DNA of 64,000 bases from Cribrihabitans_A neustonicus (lineage in GTDB: Bacteria; Pseudomonadota; Alphaproteobacteria; Rhodobacterales; Rhodobacteraceae), in NCBI RefSeq assembly GCF_048820895.1, contig NZ_JBMERQ010000001.1, positions 806,001 through 870,000 of the forward strand. The letters are read 5' to 3'. Under the pieces are notes generated by a model. The model saw only the letters and a program-made list of their open reading frames with translations, had not been told where the DNA came from and made no database searches. Positions 16,649 through 24,747 of this stretch are shown piece after piece (position 1 is the stretch's first letter; each line of letters starts with the position of its first letter). Both the position numbers and the translations under genes were made by a program.

Positions 16649-17175
16649 CAGCTAACCGTCCCTGCCCGGCCCGGCATCGCCGGCTCTTCGCGGATCTCCG
16701 GTAAAGCGTCAGCCGTCACGGTCCCGTCTTTTTTGCCGCCGGCCCCGGCCTGACGGCGCTGCGGGCCGTGAGCTTCAGAACCGGGCCCTGCCGCCTCGTC
16801 CGCGGCACCCGGCGCCCCGGACCCGCCGTCCGGTCCGCCACCAGTCCAGTGTGCGGCCCAGTGCTTCACCGCCAGGCCAAAGCCGAACCCCGCTGCGATC
16901 AGCAGCGCCCAAATCACGAACACGTAGGTGATCGCCGCCGACATCGGCATCCCTGCAGGCACATCCGGTGCAGGATACGGGTCGGGATCGGGCCACAGCA
17001 GCGGCACCGCAAACAGCAGCGCCCCCAGCACCGGCAAGAGACGGGCGATATCCATCAGCCGCCGGCGCCGGTAGGTCTGCCGCTCAGTCAGCACCGCGCG
17101 GCTCATCTGCCCGGGACCGCCACTTCGCTGCGCGGTCTCCGGTCCGGTTTCCGGTCCGGGGCCGCGCCGGCTCAT
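16648..17175 (-). CDS. Small two-span membrane protein between receiver and symporter-kinase genes
   Basis: A 175-residue protein with two hydrophobic segments (LLPVLGALLFAVPLLW and AAITYVFVIWALLIAAGFGF) and a hydrophilic Gly/Ala-rich C-terminus. SSS symporters such as ActP have a small two-span partner (YjcH/DUF485 or DUF4212), and this protein sits where such a partner would. The first ATG overlaps the receiver stop (ATGA). In-frame starts at 17106 (MSRAVLTERQ) and 17055 (MDIARLL) are alternatives. No family match can be claimed. Confidence 0.75.
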   Translation of the reverse strand: MSRRGPGPETGPETAQRSGGPGQMSRAVLTERQTYRRRRLMDIARLLPVLGALLFAVPLLWPDPDPYPAPDVPAGMPMSAAITYVFVIWALLIAAGFGFGLAVKHWAAHWTGGGPDGGSGAPGAADEAAGPGSEAHGPQRRQAGAGGKKDGTVTADALPEIREEPAMPGRAGTVS

Positions 17176-17552
17176 CGCTGGCTGGCCTGGGCGTGCAGGT
17201 CGCGCACCGCCGTCAGCACCTCGGTATTGGAAAAGGGTTTGGTCATGAAGCGGGTCACCCCAGCCTTCTCGGCCATCTCCCGGTCGCGCAGCTGGCCGCG
17301 CGCGGTCAGCATCAGCACCGGCAGCGCCGCGGTCCTGGGTGACGCGCGCAGCTCGCGCACGATCTCCAGCCCGCTCTTGCCCGGCAGCATCAAATCCAGA
17401 ATCACCAGATCCGGCGCCGCGCCGCCAATCACTTCCACCGCAGTGGCGCCGTCGGTATGAGCCTCCACGCTCCAGCCGTCGCGGGTCAGCAGAAAGCGGA
17501 TTGCCTCGGTAATATTCGGTTCGTCCTCGACGAGAACAACATGCCTGCCCAT
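17172..17552 (-). CDS. Single-domain response regulator receiver
   Basis: A 126-residue stand-alone receiver. The acidic pair is at VLVEDEP (residues 7-12), the phospho-acceptor is Asp53 in VILDLMLPGKSG, with the Thr in LMLTARG and the Lys in FMTKPFS. There is no output domain, so it probably relays phosphate or acts by protein contact. GGGAGGAAAG precedes the ATG. It is the first gene of the receiver, small membrane protein and symporter-kinase unit. It is the likely partner of that kinase. Confidence 0.92.
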   Translation of the reverse strand: MGRHVVLVEDEPNITEAIRFLLTRDGWSVEAHTDGATAVEVIGGAAPDLVILDLMLPGKSGLEIVRELRASPRTAALPVLMLTARGQLRDREMAEKAGVTRFMTKPFSNTEVLTAVRDLHAQASQR

Positions 17553-17645
17553 CCGCAGTCTTTCCTCCCCGCGCCGCTGCCGCAAAGGCCGGGCCCGGCG
17601 CCGCTAATAAATTGAAAGAAGATTAGCCCCGCCGCCGCCGGGCTG

Positions 17646-18953
17646 TCAAAACCCTTCCGTGAGGATTGATGGCTCGCGCCGGGCCGGGCAGCCCCGCCTT
17701 GGGCAAAGCCGGCAGGTCGCCCCCACCGGTTGCGGCCCCCGCGCATCCTCGCTGCTGCGGGCGCCGGGCAGGATCAGCATCACCGCGCGGTAGAGCGGAT
17801 CGGCGTCGAACTCCGGCATTTCCTGCGGCCAGGCCACCGCCATGCAGTCGAAGGCCGCGGCACTGCGCCCCTGCTGCACCACGTTGCGCCGCACCGGCGC
17901 ATGCGGGCGCACCAGCGCGGTATAAAGCGGCCACAACGGGCAGGAGGCGCCAAAGCGCGGCAGGGCAAAGCCAGTCACCGGTTTGCGGAACAGGATCGAA
18001 CCGGAGGCATCACAGACCACCAGACCCGCCTCGCTGCCGAGCACGTCTTCGGGCAAGACCGCCAGCCGCCTGAGCACCGCGGGCAGGCCACAGCCAAACC
18101 GCCGCGCCAGCGCCACCGGCTCGATCCCGTCCTGCTCCAGCGCCTGCGCCAGCGGCGCCAGCGGCAGGGCGCGGGCGTCCTCCATGTACTGCGCCAGCGC
18201 GCCGCGGGCGATGCTGCGGGCAGCCTCGCTCACCAGCGCCGGGGAGGATTGCAGCAAATCCTCCACAGTGGTGCCGCCTTCCTCCAGATCCGGGAAATGA
18301 TACCCATGGTCCTGGAAGAACGCCTCGGCCTCCTCCTGCGGCAGCCCCCGCCTCCCGGCGCTGTCGCCGCCCTCATCGAGGAAGTTCACCAGTTCCCGGC
18401 TGCTCTCCGCCAGGCGCCGGGAGTCCTCGTTGAGGTTCCTGTGGAAGCGGTCGCGCCATTCCGGCTCCAGCTCACCGGTCTCCGCCAGGATCGAGGCGGT
18501 GGAGCGGATCGCCGCAGCGGTCGACAACACCTCATGCACTGAAGCGGCGAGGTTCGGGTCATGGGTCAGCCGGTCCGACAGCGTCTCCACCGTGCGTTCC
18601 AGCGAAGCGATGCGGCGGTGGCTCGCGGCCAGTACCTCGGCCCAGCCAGGAAAGCGGCCCGCGAACTCGTCGGCCCGGTCCAGCTCTGCCACCGGCGTGC
18701 CGCTGTCGGCCGCCGCCTCGCGCAGGGTGGCGATCAGCGCCGCCTCTGCTCCTTCGCTCAGCATCGAGGGCTCTACCCCCAGCACTGCGGCAATCCGCAC
18801 CAGCAGCTTGCCCCCGATTCTGCGCCGGTTGTGCTCGATCAGGTTGAGGTAGGAGGGCGATATCCCCGCCTCCCGCGCCAGTTCCGCCTGCCGCAGGCCG
18901 AGGATGAGCCTGCGTTCGCGGATGCGGCTGCCGGTGAGGATGTCGCGGACCAT
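17646..18953 (-). CDS. XRE-family short-chain acyl regulator (ScfR/RamB/DUF2083 type)
   Basis: A 435-residue regulator. The N-terminal HTH (RIRERRLILGLRQAELAREA and GISPSYLNLIEHNRRRIGG) is followed by a long effector region. The C-terminal DUF2083 domain ends in the Cys cluster CRLCPRRGCPARRE. RamB, PrpR and ScfR of this family control acetate, propionate and acyl-CoA metabolism. AAGGAG precedes the ATG at 18953. It is divergent from the liv-type ABC operon and separated by 232 bp with inverted and direct repeats, so regulation of that operon is a reasonable inference. Confidence 0.85.
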   Translation of the reverse strand: MVRDILTGSRIRERRLILGLRQAELAREAGISPSYLNLIEHNRRRIGGKLLVRIAAVLGVEPSMLSEGAEAALIATLREAAADSGTPVAELDRADEFAGRFPGWAEVLAASHRRIASLERTVETLSDRLTHDPNLAASVHEVLSTAAAIRSTASILAETGELEPEWRDRFHRNLNEDSRRLAESSRELVNFLDEGGDSAGRRGLPQEEAEAFFQDHGYHFPDLEEGGTTVEDLLQSSPALVSEAARSIARGALAQYMEDARALPLAPLAQALEQDGIEPVALARRFGCGLPAVLRRLAVLPEDVLGSEAGLVVCDASGSILFRKPVTGFALPRFGASCPLWPLYTALVRPHAPVRRNVVQQGRSAAAFDCMAVAWPQEMPEFDADPLYRAVMLILPGARSSEDARGPQPVGATCRLCPRRGCPARREPSILTEGF

Positions 18954-18974
18954 GCCGTCGGCTCCTTTCAAAAC

Positions 18975-18990
18975 CCTTTGGTGTCAAAGG
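18975..18990. promoter_or_regulatory. Inverted repeat in the regulator/ABC operon intergenic region
   Basis: CCTTTG-GTGT-CAAAGG is a perfect 6-4-6 inverted repeat 22 bp upstream of the regulator start. It is a candidate autoregulatory operator. Confidence 0.4.
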
Positions 18991-19011
18991 CTTTCTGCAC
19001 TGCGAAGAAAT

Positions 19012-19053
19012 TTTCTTTACAGAACGCCCAGCGCCAGTGTTCATTTCTTTACA
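19012..19053. promoter_or_regulatory. Direct repeats TTTCTTTACA spaced 32 bp
   Basis: TTTCTTTACA occurs at 19012-19021 and again at 19044-19053, about three helical turns apart, in an AT-rich stretch between the divergent genes. It could be a paired regulator site or promoter elements. Confidence 0.45.
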
Positions 19054-19185
19054 TAATATTCAAGTATTAAAAGGCATTTATTGCGCCATTTTACATCACG
19101 CTCGCATACTGACTTTGCACAATTCGTGCTGGTACCGCGCAGAAGTGAGGAGCTGCAAGGTCCCAATCATAACAGGGAGGATACC

Positions 19186-20532
19186 ATGTCACATTCCGCG
19201 ATTTCGCGTCGCCGGGTGCTGGGGACAGGTGCGCTTGCAGGCGCCGGCCTGGCGCTGCCGGCGATTTTCACCGCCTCATCCGCGGCCGCCTATACCAACG
19301 AACCCACTGGCAGCACCGTCACGCTCGGCTTCAACGTGCCGCAGACCGGCCCCTACGCCGACGAGGGCGCCGACGAGCTGCGCGCCTACAAGCTCGCAGT
19401 CGAGCATCTGAACGGCGGCGGCGACGGCGGCATGATCAATACCTTCAGCTCCAAGGCGCTCAAGGGCAGCGGCATTCTGGGCAAGGAGGTGAAATTCGTC
19501 ACCGGCGACACCCAGACCAAATCCGACGCCGCACGCGCCTCTGCAAAGTCGATGATCGAGAAGGACGGCGCGGTGATGATCACCGGCGGTTCGTCCTCGG
19601 GCGTTGCGATCGCCGTGCAGGGGCTGTGCCAGGAGGCAGGCGTGATCTTCATGGCCGGCCTTACCCATTCCAACGACACCACAGGCAAGGACAAGAAAGC
19701 GAACGGGTTCCGGCATTTCTTCAACGGCTACATGTCGGGAGCGGCGCTGGCGCCGGTGCTGAAGAACCTCTATGGCACCGACCGCAATGCCTACCACCTG
19801 ACCGCCGATTACACCTGGGGCTGGACCCAGGAGGAAAGCATCGCCGCCGCCACCGAGGCGCTGGGATGGAATACCGTGAACAAGGTGCGCACGCCGCTGG
19901 CGGCGACCGATTTCTCCAGCTACATCGCGCCGGTGCTGAACTCGGGCGCCGACGTGCTGGTGCTCAACCACTACGGCGGCAACATGGTGAATTCGCTGAC
20001 GAACGCAGTTCAGTTCGGCCTGCGCGACAAAGTGGTAAACGGCAAGAACTTCGAGATTGTGGTGCCGCTCTACTCCCGCCTGATGGCCAAGGGCGCGGGC
20101 GCCAACGTCAAGGGCATCCATGGCTCCACCAACTGGCACTGGTCGCTGCAGGATGAGGGCTCCAAGGCCTTCGTGCGCTCCTTCGGCACCAAGTACGGCT
20201 TCCCGCCGAGCCAGGCCGCCCATACCGTCTATTGCCAGACGCTGCTTTATGCCGATGCCTGCGAACGCGCGGGCAGCTTCAACCCCTGCGCCGTCGTGGA
20301 AGCGCTGGAGGGTTTCGAGTTCGACGGTCTTGGCAACGGGCCGACACTCTACCGCGCCGAGGACCACCAGTGCTTCAAAGACGTCCTCGTGGTGCGCGGC
20401 AAGGAAAACCCCACCTCCGAGTTCGACCTCCTGGAAGTGGTCGAAGTGACTCCGCGCGCGCAGGTCGAGTACGCCCCCGACCACCCGATGTTCGCAGGCG
20501 GCGCGCTCGGCAGCTGCAACCCGGGCGCATAA
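19186..20532 (+). CDS. Tat-exported substrate-binding protein of a branched-chain amino acid-type ABC transporter
   Basis: A 448-residue type I periplasmic binding protein (Peripla_BP_6). The signal peptide has a twin-arginine start (SRRRVLGTGALAGAGLALPA) cut near SSAAAYT. The mature start VTLGFNVPQTGPYADEGADE is typical. The protein is longer than LivJ (about 370) and closer to amide, urea or carboxylate binders. GGGAGG precedes the ATG at 19186. It is the first gene of the operon. Two strong hairpins follow before the permease, consistent with higher expression of the binding protein. The ligand is unknown; the adjacent acyl-type regulator suggests an organic acid. Confidence 0.9.
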   Translation: MSHSAISRRRVLGTGALAGAGLALPAIFTASSAAAYTNEPTGSTVTLGFNVPQTGPYADEGADELRAYKLAVEHLNGGGDGGMINTFSSKALKGSGILGKEVKFVTGDTQTKSDAARASAKSMIEKDGAVMITGGSSSGVAIAVQGLCQEAGVIFMAGLTHSNDTTGKDKKANGFRHFFNGYMSGAALAPVLKNLYGTDRNAYHLTADYTWGWTQEESIAAATEALGWNTVNKVRTPLAATDFSSYIAPVLNSGADVLVLNHYGGNMVNSLTNAVQFGLRDKVVNGKNFEIVVPLYSRLMAKGAGANVKGIHGSTNWHWSLQDEGSKAFVRSFGTKYGFPPSQAAHTVYCQTLLYADACERAGSFNPCAVVEALEGFEFDGLGNGPTLYRAEDHQCFKDVLVVRGKENPTSEFDLLEVVEVTPRAQVEYAPDHPMFAGGALGSCNPGA

Positions 20533-20548
20533 CGCCCTCCGCACCCCT

Positions 20549-20590
20549 GGGGGCGGGACGCAGGCGCCGGAACCCGCCTGCGCCGCCCCC
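20549..20590 (+). other. Long intergenic hairpin 1 after the binding-protein gene
   Basis: GGGGGCGG and CGCAGGCG pair with CGCCTGCG and CCGCCCCC, 16 base pairs with a two-base bulge (GA) and an 8-nt loop. There is no U-tract, so an mRNA 3' stabiliser is more likely than full termination. Confidence 0.8.
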
Positions 20591-20591
20591 A

Positions 20592-20630
20592 ACCCTTCCG
20601 GCCTCTCCCCCCCTTTTCGGCCGGAAGGGT
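20592..20630 (+). other. Intergenic hairpin 2 after the binding-protein gene
   Basis: ACCCTTCCGGCC pairs perfectly with GGCCGGAAGGGT over 12 bp with a 15-nt C/T-rich loop, immediately after hairpin 1. Confidence 0.8.
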
Positions 20631-20670
20631 CTAACCGCCCAAACGCCGCCCCAAACCCACGGTGGGACCT

Positions 20671-21693
20671 ATGGACGCCATCCTTCTCCAAATCCTGAAC
20701 GGGCTCGACAAGGGGTCGGCCTATGCCCTGATCGCGCTGGGCCTCACGCTGATCTTCGGCACGCTGGGCGTGGTGAACTTCGCGCATGGCGCGCTGTTCA
20801 TGATCGGCGCCTTCTGCGCCGTCACCCTGCAGCGCCTGTTTACCCTCAGCTTTGAGACCGTGGACCCTAACCAGACCGACTTCCTCGGCAACCCGCTGAA
20901 GGTAAAGACGCCCTACGTCGAGCACTGGTTCGGCCCCGAGCTCGGCGGCGCGCTGATCGACTGGACGGTGCCGCTCGCGATCCTGTTTGCGATCCCGATC
21001 ATGCTCGCCGCCGGCTACGTGATGGAACGCGGGCTGATCAAGCATTTCTACAAGCGCCCCCATGCCGACCAGATCCTGGTGACCTTCGGCCTCGCCATCG
21101 TCCTGCAGGAGATCGTCAAGTATTTCTATGGCGCCAACCCGATCCAGACCCCTGCCCCCGACGCGCTGAACGGCGTTGCAAATCTCGGCGCGCTTATCGG
21201 CATGGACATCGTCTACCCGGTCTGGCGCATCGTCTACTTCGGTTTTGCAACTCTGGTGATCGGCGCCATCTTTGCCTTCCTGCAGTTCACCACCTTCGGC
21301 ATGGTGGTGCGCGCCGGCATGGCCGACCGCGAGACCGTCGGGCTCCTGGGCATCAACATCGACCGCCGCTTCACAATCATGTTCGGCATCGCCGCCGCCG
21401 TCGCGGGACTTGCAGGCGTGATGTACACCCCGATCAATTCGCCCAATTACCATATGGGCATGGATTTTCTGGTACTGAGTTTCGTGGTTGTGGTTGTCGG
21501 CGGCATGGGATCGCTTCCCGGTGCCGTGCTCGCCGGCTTCCTCCTCGGCATCCTGGAAAGCTTTGCCTCGATGAACGGCATCAAGTCGCTGATCCCCGGC
21601 ATCGACCAGATCATCATCTACCTGGTGGCGATCTTCATACTGCTGCTCCGCCCGCGCGGGCTGATGGGCCGCCGCGGCGTGATGGAGGACTGA
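20671..21693 (+). CDS. LivH-type ABC transporter permease
   Basis: A 340-residue inner-membrane permease. The start (ILNGLDKGSAYALIALGLTL) and the conserved GVVNFAHGALFMIGAF motif are diagnostic of LivH. Later come GLLGINIDRRFTIMFGIAAA and VVVVGGMGSLPGAVLAG. An insertion near residues 55-90 (ETVDPNQTDFLGNPLKVKTP) is longer than in standard LivH. The ATG at 20671 follows GGTGGGA. It pairs with the LivM-type permease 3 bp downstream. Confidence 0.93.
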   Translation: MDAILLQILNGLDKGSAYALIALGLTLIFGTLGVVNFAHGALFMIGAFCAVTLQRLFTLSFETVDPNQTDFLGNPLKVKTPYVEHWFGPELGGALIDWTVPLAILFAIPIMLAAGYVMERGLIKHFYKRPHADQILVTFGLAIVLQEIVKYFYGANPIQTPAPDALNGVANLGALIGMDIVYPVWRIVYFGFATLVIGAIFAFLQFTTFGMVVRAGMADRETVGLLGINIDRRFTIMFGIAAAVAGLAGVMYTPINSPNYHMGMDFLVLSFVVVVVGGMGSLPGAVLAGFLLGILESFASMNGIKSLIPGIDQIIIYLVAIFILLLRPRGLMGRRGVMED

Positions 21694-21696
21694 GAC

Positions 21697-22899
21697 ATGC
21701 TCGGACTGGACAAGAAAGACACATCGCTGCTGCTGCTGGTTGCGTGCCTGGCGCTGTTCGCGCCCTTCCTGCTCAACCCCTTTCCTGAAGGCAGCGCGCT
21801 CGCGCAGTTCAACGCAGGCTACCCGGACCTGATGCAGCGCTTTGCGATCTTCGGCATCTTCGCGATCGGGTTCAATATTCTCTTCGGCCTCACCGGATAC
21901 CTGTCCTTCGGCCATGCGGCGTTCCTGGGCGCCGGCTCATACTCCGCGGTCTGGATGTTCAAGCTCGTCGGTATGAACGTGATCCCCGCCATCATCCTCT
22001 CGGTGATCGTTGCCGGCTTGTTTGCACTGCTGATCGGCTTTGTTTCGCTGCGCCGCTCGGGCATCTACTTCTCGATCCTGACGCTGGCCTTCGCGCAGAT
22101 GTCCTTCAACCTCGCCTATTCGGTGCTCACCCCCATCACCAATGGCGAGACCGGCCTGCAGCTGACGCTGGACGACCCGCGCATCCTCGGCGTCTCCGCC
22201 ACGGCCGACGGCTCGATTCCTGTGACCAGCCTGTTCGGCCTGGAGATGCGCGCCACCTACGAGCTGGCCCTTGGCCCCTGGTCCTTCCAGTTCAACGCGG
22301 GTTACTACCTCTGCGCGCTGTTGCTGCTGGCCGCCTTCTACCTGTCGGTGCGCATCTTCCGCTCGCCCTTCGGGCTGATGCTGCGCGCAGTGAAGTCGAA
22401 CCAGCAGCGGATGAACTACACCGGCCTCAACACCAAACCCTACACGCTCGCGGCATTCGTGATCTCCGGCATGTACGCGGGGCTCGCGGGCGGGCTGATG
22501 GCGGCGATGGACCCCCTCGCAGGCGCCGAGCGCATGCAGTGGACTGCCTCCGGCGAGGTTGTGCTGATGACCATCCTTGGCGGGGCCGGCACGCTGATCG
22601 GCCCGGTGCTCGGCGCAGGCTTCATCAAATATTTTGAAAACATCTTCTCCAAGATCAACGACACCGTGCTGCACGGCTGGTTCAGCTTCATGCCCGAAGG
22701 CATGGAGGACGGCGCCGTCTTCCTCCTGCACCCCTTCATCGGCAAGGGCTGGCACCTGACGCTCGGCATCCTGTTCATGCTGGTGGTGATCTACCTGCCC
22801 GGCGGGCTGGTGGAGGGCAGCCAGCGGCTGGTGAACCGCCTGCGCGGCCGTACAGCCCGGGACGAGGAAGCGGCCGGCAAGACCAGCCCGGCAGAATGA
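21697..22899 (+). CDS. LivM-type ABC transporter permease
   Basis: A 400-residue permease with RFAIFGIFAIGFNILFGLTG, YLSFGHAAFLGAGSYSAVWM, and the C-terminal coupling region FRSPFGLMLRAVKSNQQRMN. It ends with a cytoplasmic RLRGRTARDEEAAG tail. GGAGG precedes the start and overlaps the LivH end. It forms the membrane channel with the LivH partner. Confidence 0.93.
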   Translation: MLGLDKKDTSLLLLVACLALFAPFLLNPFPEGSALAQFNAGYPDLMQRFAIFGIFAIGFNILFGLTGYLSFGHAAFLGAGSYSAVWMFKLVGMNVIPAIILSVIVAGLFALLIGFVSLRRSGIYFSILTLAFAQMSFNLAYSVLTPITNGETGLQLTLDDPRILGVSATADGSIPVTSLFGLEMRATYELALGPWSFQFNAGYYLCALLLLAAFYLSVRIFRSPFGLMLRAVKSNQQRMNYTGLNTKPYTLAAFVISGMYAGLAGGLMAAMDPLAGAERMQWTASGEVVLMTILGGAGTLIGPVLGAGFIKYFENIFSKINDTVLHGWFSFMPEGMEDGAVFLLHPFIGKGWHLTLGILFMLVVIYLPGGLVEGSQRLVNRLRGRTARDEEAAGKTSPAE

Positions 22900-22923
22900 G
22901 CGACAGGAACAGGAGACAGGCGC

Positions 22924-23679
22924 ATGGGAATCCTTGAAGTCAAGAACGTGGGCAAGCGCTTTGGCGGGCTGCAGGCGCTCTCTGATGTCAACCTCAGCGT
23001 GCGGGAAAACTCGGTTCACGCCATCATCGGCCCCAACGGCGCGGGCAAGTCGACGCTGCTGAACTGCCTTGTCGGCAAGCTGATCCCTGACAGCGGCTCG
23101 GTGATGTTCGACGGCCAATCGGTGCTGGGGCGCAAACCTTACGAGATCAACCAGATGGGCATTTCCCGCGTGTTCCAGACGCCCGAGATCTTCGGCGATC
23201 TCACCGTGCTGGAGAATATGATGATCCCGTGCTTTGCGAAACGCGATGGCGCCTTCGAGCTGAACGCCCTGCCCGCGGTCCGCAAGCAGGCGGAGATCCT
23301 TGAGAAGGCCGAACACATGCTGGAGGAGATGAACATGGCAGACAAGCGCCGTATGCACGCCGCTGCGCTCTCCCGCGGCGACAAGCGGCGGCTGGAGATC
23401 GGCATGTGCCTCAGCCAGGAGCCGCGCCTGCTGCTGCTCGACGAGCCGACCGCCGGCATGGCACGGGCCGACACCAACAACACCATCGACCTCCTGAAAC
23501 AGATCAGCGAGCAGCGCGCCATCACCATCGCCATCATCGAGCACGACATGCATGTGGTCTTCTCGCTCGCCAGCCGCATCACGGTGCTGGCCCAGGGCAC
23601 GCCCCTGGTGGAGGACGACCCGGAGAACATCCGCGGCAACCCCAAGGTGCGCGAAGCCTATCTCGGCGAAGCGGCGTGA
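22924..23679 (+). CDS. LivG-type ABC transporter ATP-binding protein
   Basis: A 251-residue ATPase with Walker A GPNGAGKST, Walker B LLLLDEPTAGM and the switch His in IIEHDMHVVF. The signature is LSRGDKRRLEIGM, where the usual LSGGQ Gln is replaced by Asp and the second Gly by Arg; UrtD-type proteins have a similar LSHGQ-like variant. AGGAGA precedes the ATG. It is followed by a 43-bp palindromic element and then livF. Confidence 0.93.
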   Translation: MGILEVKNVGKRFGGLQALSDVNLSVRENSVHAIIGPNGAGKSTLLNCLVGKLIPDSGSVMFDGQSVLGRKPYEINQMGISRVFQTPEIFGDLTVLENMMIPCFAKRDGAFELNALPAVRKQAEILEKAEHMLEEMNMADKRRMHAAALSRGDKRRLEIGMCLSQEPRLLLLDEPTAGMARADTNNTIDLLKQISEQRAITIAIIEHDMHVVFSLASRITVLAQGTPLVEDDPENIRGNPKVREAYLGEAA

Positions 23680-23688
23680 AGGAGCTCG

Positions 23689-23735
23689 TCACTCATCCCG
23701 AAAAGTTGGGACCGTTTTTCGGACAAGATGAGTGA
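23689..23735. repeat. Palindromic intergenic element between livG- and livF-type genes
   Basis: TCACTCATC pairs with GATGAGTGA, and inside it CCGAAAA pairs with TTTTCGG around a GTTGGGACCGT loop, with ACAA bulged. The sequence resembles, from memory, a dispersed alphaproteobacterial palindrome containing CCGAAAAGTGGGAACCGGTTTTCGGACAAGAT-like runs. Confidence 0.7.
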
Positions 23736-23749
23736 GAAAGGACAGATCT

Positions 23750-24505
23750 ATGAACGCAAAACCGGAATTCTCCCGCAGCGCCAATGCCGCCGCAACAGCC
23801 CCCGCCTTCCTGTCGGTCTGGGACATGCACGCCTACTACGGCGAGAGCTACATTGTGCAGGGCATCAGCTTCAACGTCCACGAGGGCGAGATCCTGGCGC
23901 TCCTCGGCCGCAACGGTGCGGGCAAGACCTCAACCCTCCGCTCGATCGCGCGGGTGGGCTCGCCGCTGGTCACCAAGGGCGAGATCTGGCTCGATCACCA
24001 GCCGCTGCACAAGATGGCCGCGCATGAGGCCGCTACCGCTGGGCTGGCCCTGGTGCCCGAAGACCGCCGCATCATCCCCGGCCTCACGGTGGAGGAAAAC
24101 CTCCAGCTCGCCCAGATCGCCCCGCCCGTCGGCTGGTCGCTGGAGCGTCTCTACGATCTCTTCCCCCGCCTCGGCGAGCGCCGCAAGCAGGAGGGGGTGA
24201 CGCTGTCCGGCGGCGAGCAGCAGATGCTGGCGATTGCCCGCGCGCTGGCCCGCGACATCAAGGTGCTCCTGCTGGACGAACCTTACGAGGGCCTCGCCCC
24301 GGTGATCGTGGACGAGATCGAAAAGACCCTCATTCACATCAAGGAACAGGGCATGACGACCATCCTTGTCGAGCAGAACGCGGTCCGTGCCCTGGAATTG
24401 GCGGACCGCGCCGTGATCCTCGATACCGGCGGCATCGTCTTTGACGGCACCGCCGCCGAGGTTCTGGAGAACGAGGACCTGCGCGCCGAATACCTGGCAA
24501 TCTGA
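23750..24505 (+). CDS. LivF-type ABC transporter ATP-binding protein
   Basis: A 251-residue ATPase with Walker A GRNGAGKTS, the signature LSGGEQQMLAIARAL, Walker B VLLLDEPYEGLAP and the Q-loop region ALVPEDRRIIPGLTVEENL. The first 25 residues are a Ser/Ala-rich extension. AAAGGACAG precedes the chosen ATG at 23750. It is the last gene of the operon, followed by a strong terminator. Confidence 0.93.
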   Translation: MNAKPEFSRSANAAATAPAFLSVWDMHAYYGESYIVQGISFNVHEGEILALLGRNGAGKTSTLRSIARVGSPLVTKGEIWLDHQPLHKMAAHEAATAGLALVPEDRRIIPGLTVEENLQLAQIAPPVGWSLERLYDLFPRLGERRKQEGVTLSGGEQQMLAIARALARDIKVLLLDEPYEGLAPVIVDEIEKTLIHIKEQGMTTILVEQNAVRALELADRAVILDTGGIVFDGTAAEVLENEDLRAEYLAI

Positions 24506-24567
24506 GGCGCGCCAGAAGAGTCCTTCTCCACCCAGCCGGTTCCCTCGTGCCGGCGCTGCCAGGCGGA

Positions 24568-24597
24568 GGCCGGCCCCAAGTCCGGGCCGGCCTTTTG
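24568..24597 (+). terminator. Rho-independent terminator of the liv-type operon
   Basis: AGGCCGGCCC and GGGCCGGCCT form a 10-bp stem with a 7-nt loop followed by TTTT, 63 bp after the livF-type stop. Confidence 0.85.
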
Positions 24598-24747
24598 CCG
24601 GCCGGCTGCCGGAACTGACTCCCCGCCAGGAGTTTGCTAAGGTGAAGGGAAAGCGCTGCAGCTCACCGGCCGGCTTCCCCGCCTGCTTTCTTCCAGTCCC
24701 GGACCCGCCGAGCACCGGCGCCGCTGCGCCAGCAAAGGGGGCTGACA

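Noticed and set aside
19012..19053. Replication origin iterons
   Set aside because: Only two copies, no dnaA boxes, and the region is a normal divergent promoter.
19276..21915. An 879-codon open frame on the minus strand across the liv-type genes
   Set aside because: It is antisense to well-supported binding-protein and permease genes and its translation is low-complexity His/Arg/Gly/Ala. Long antisense frames are expected at this GC content.
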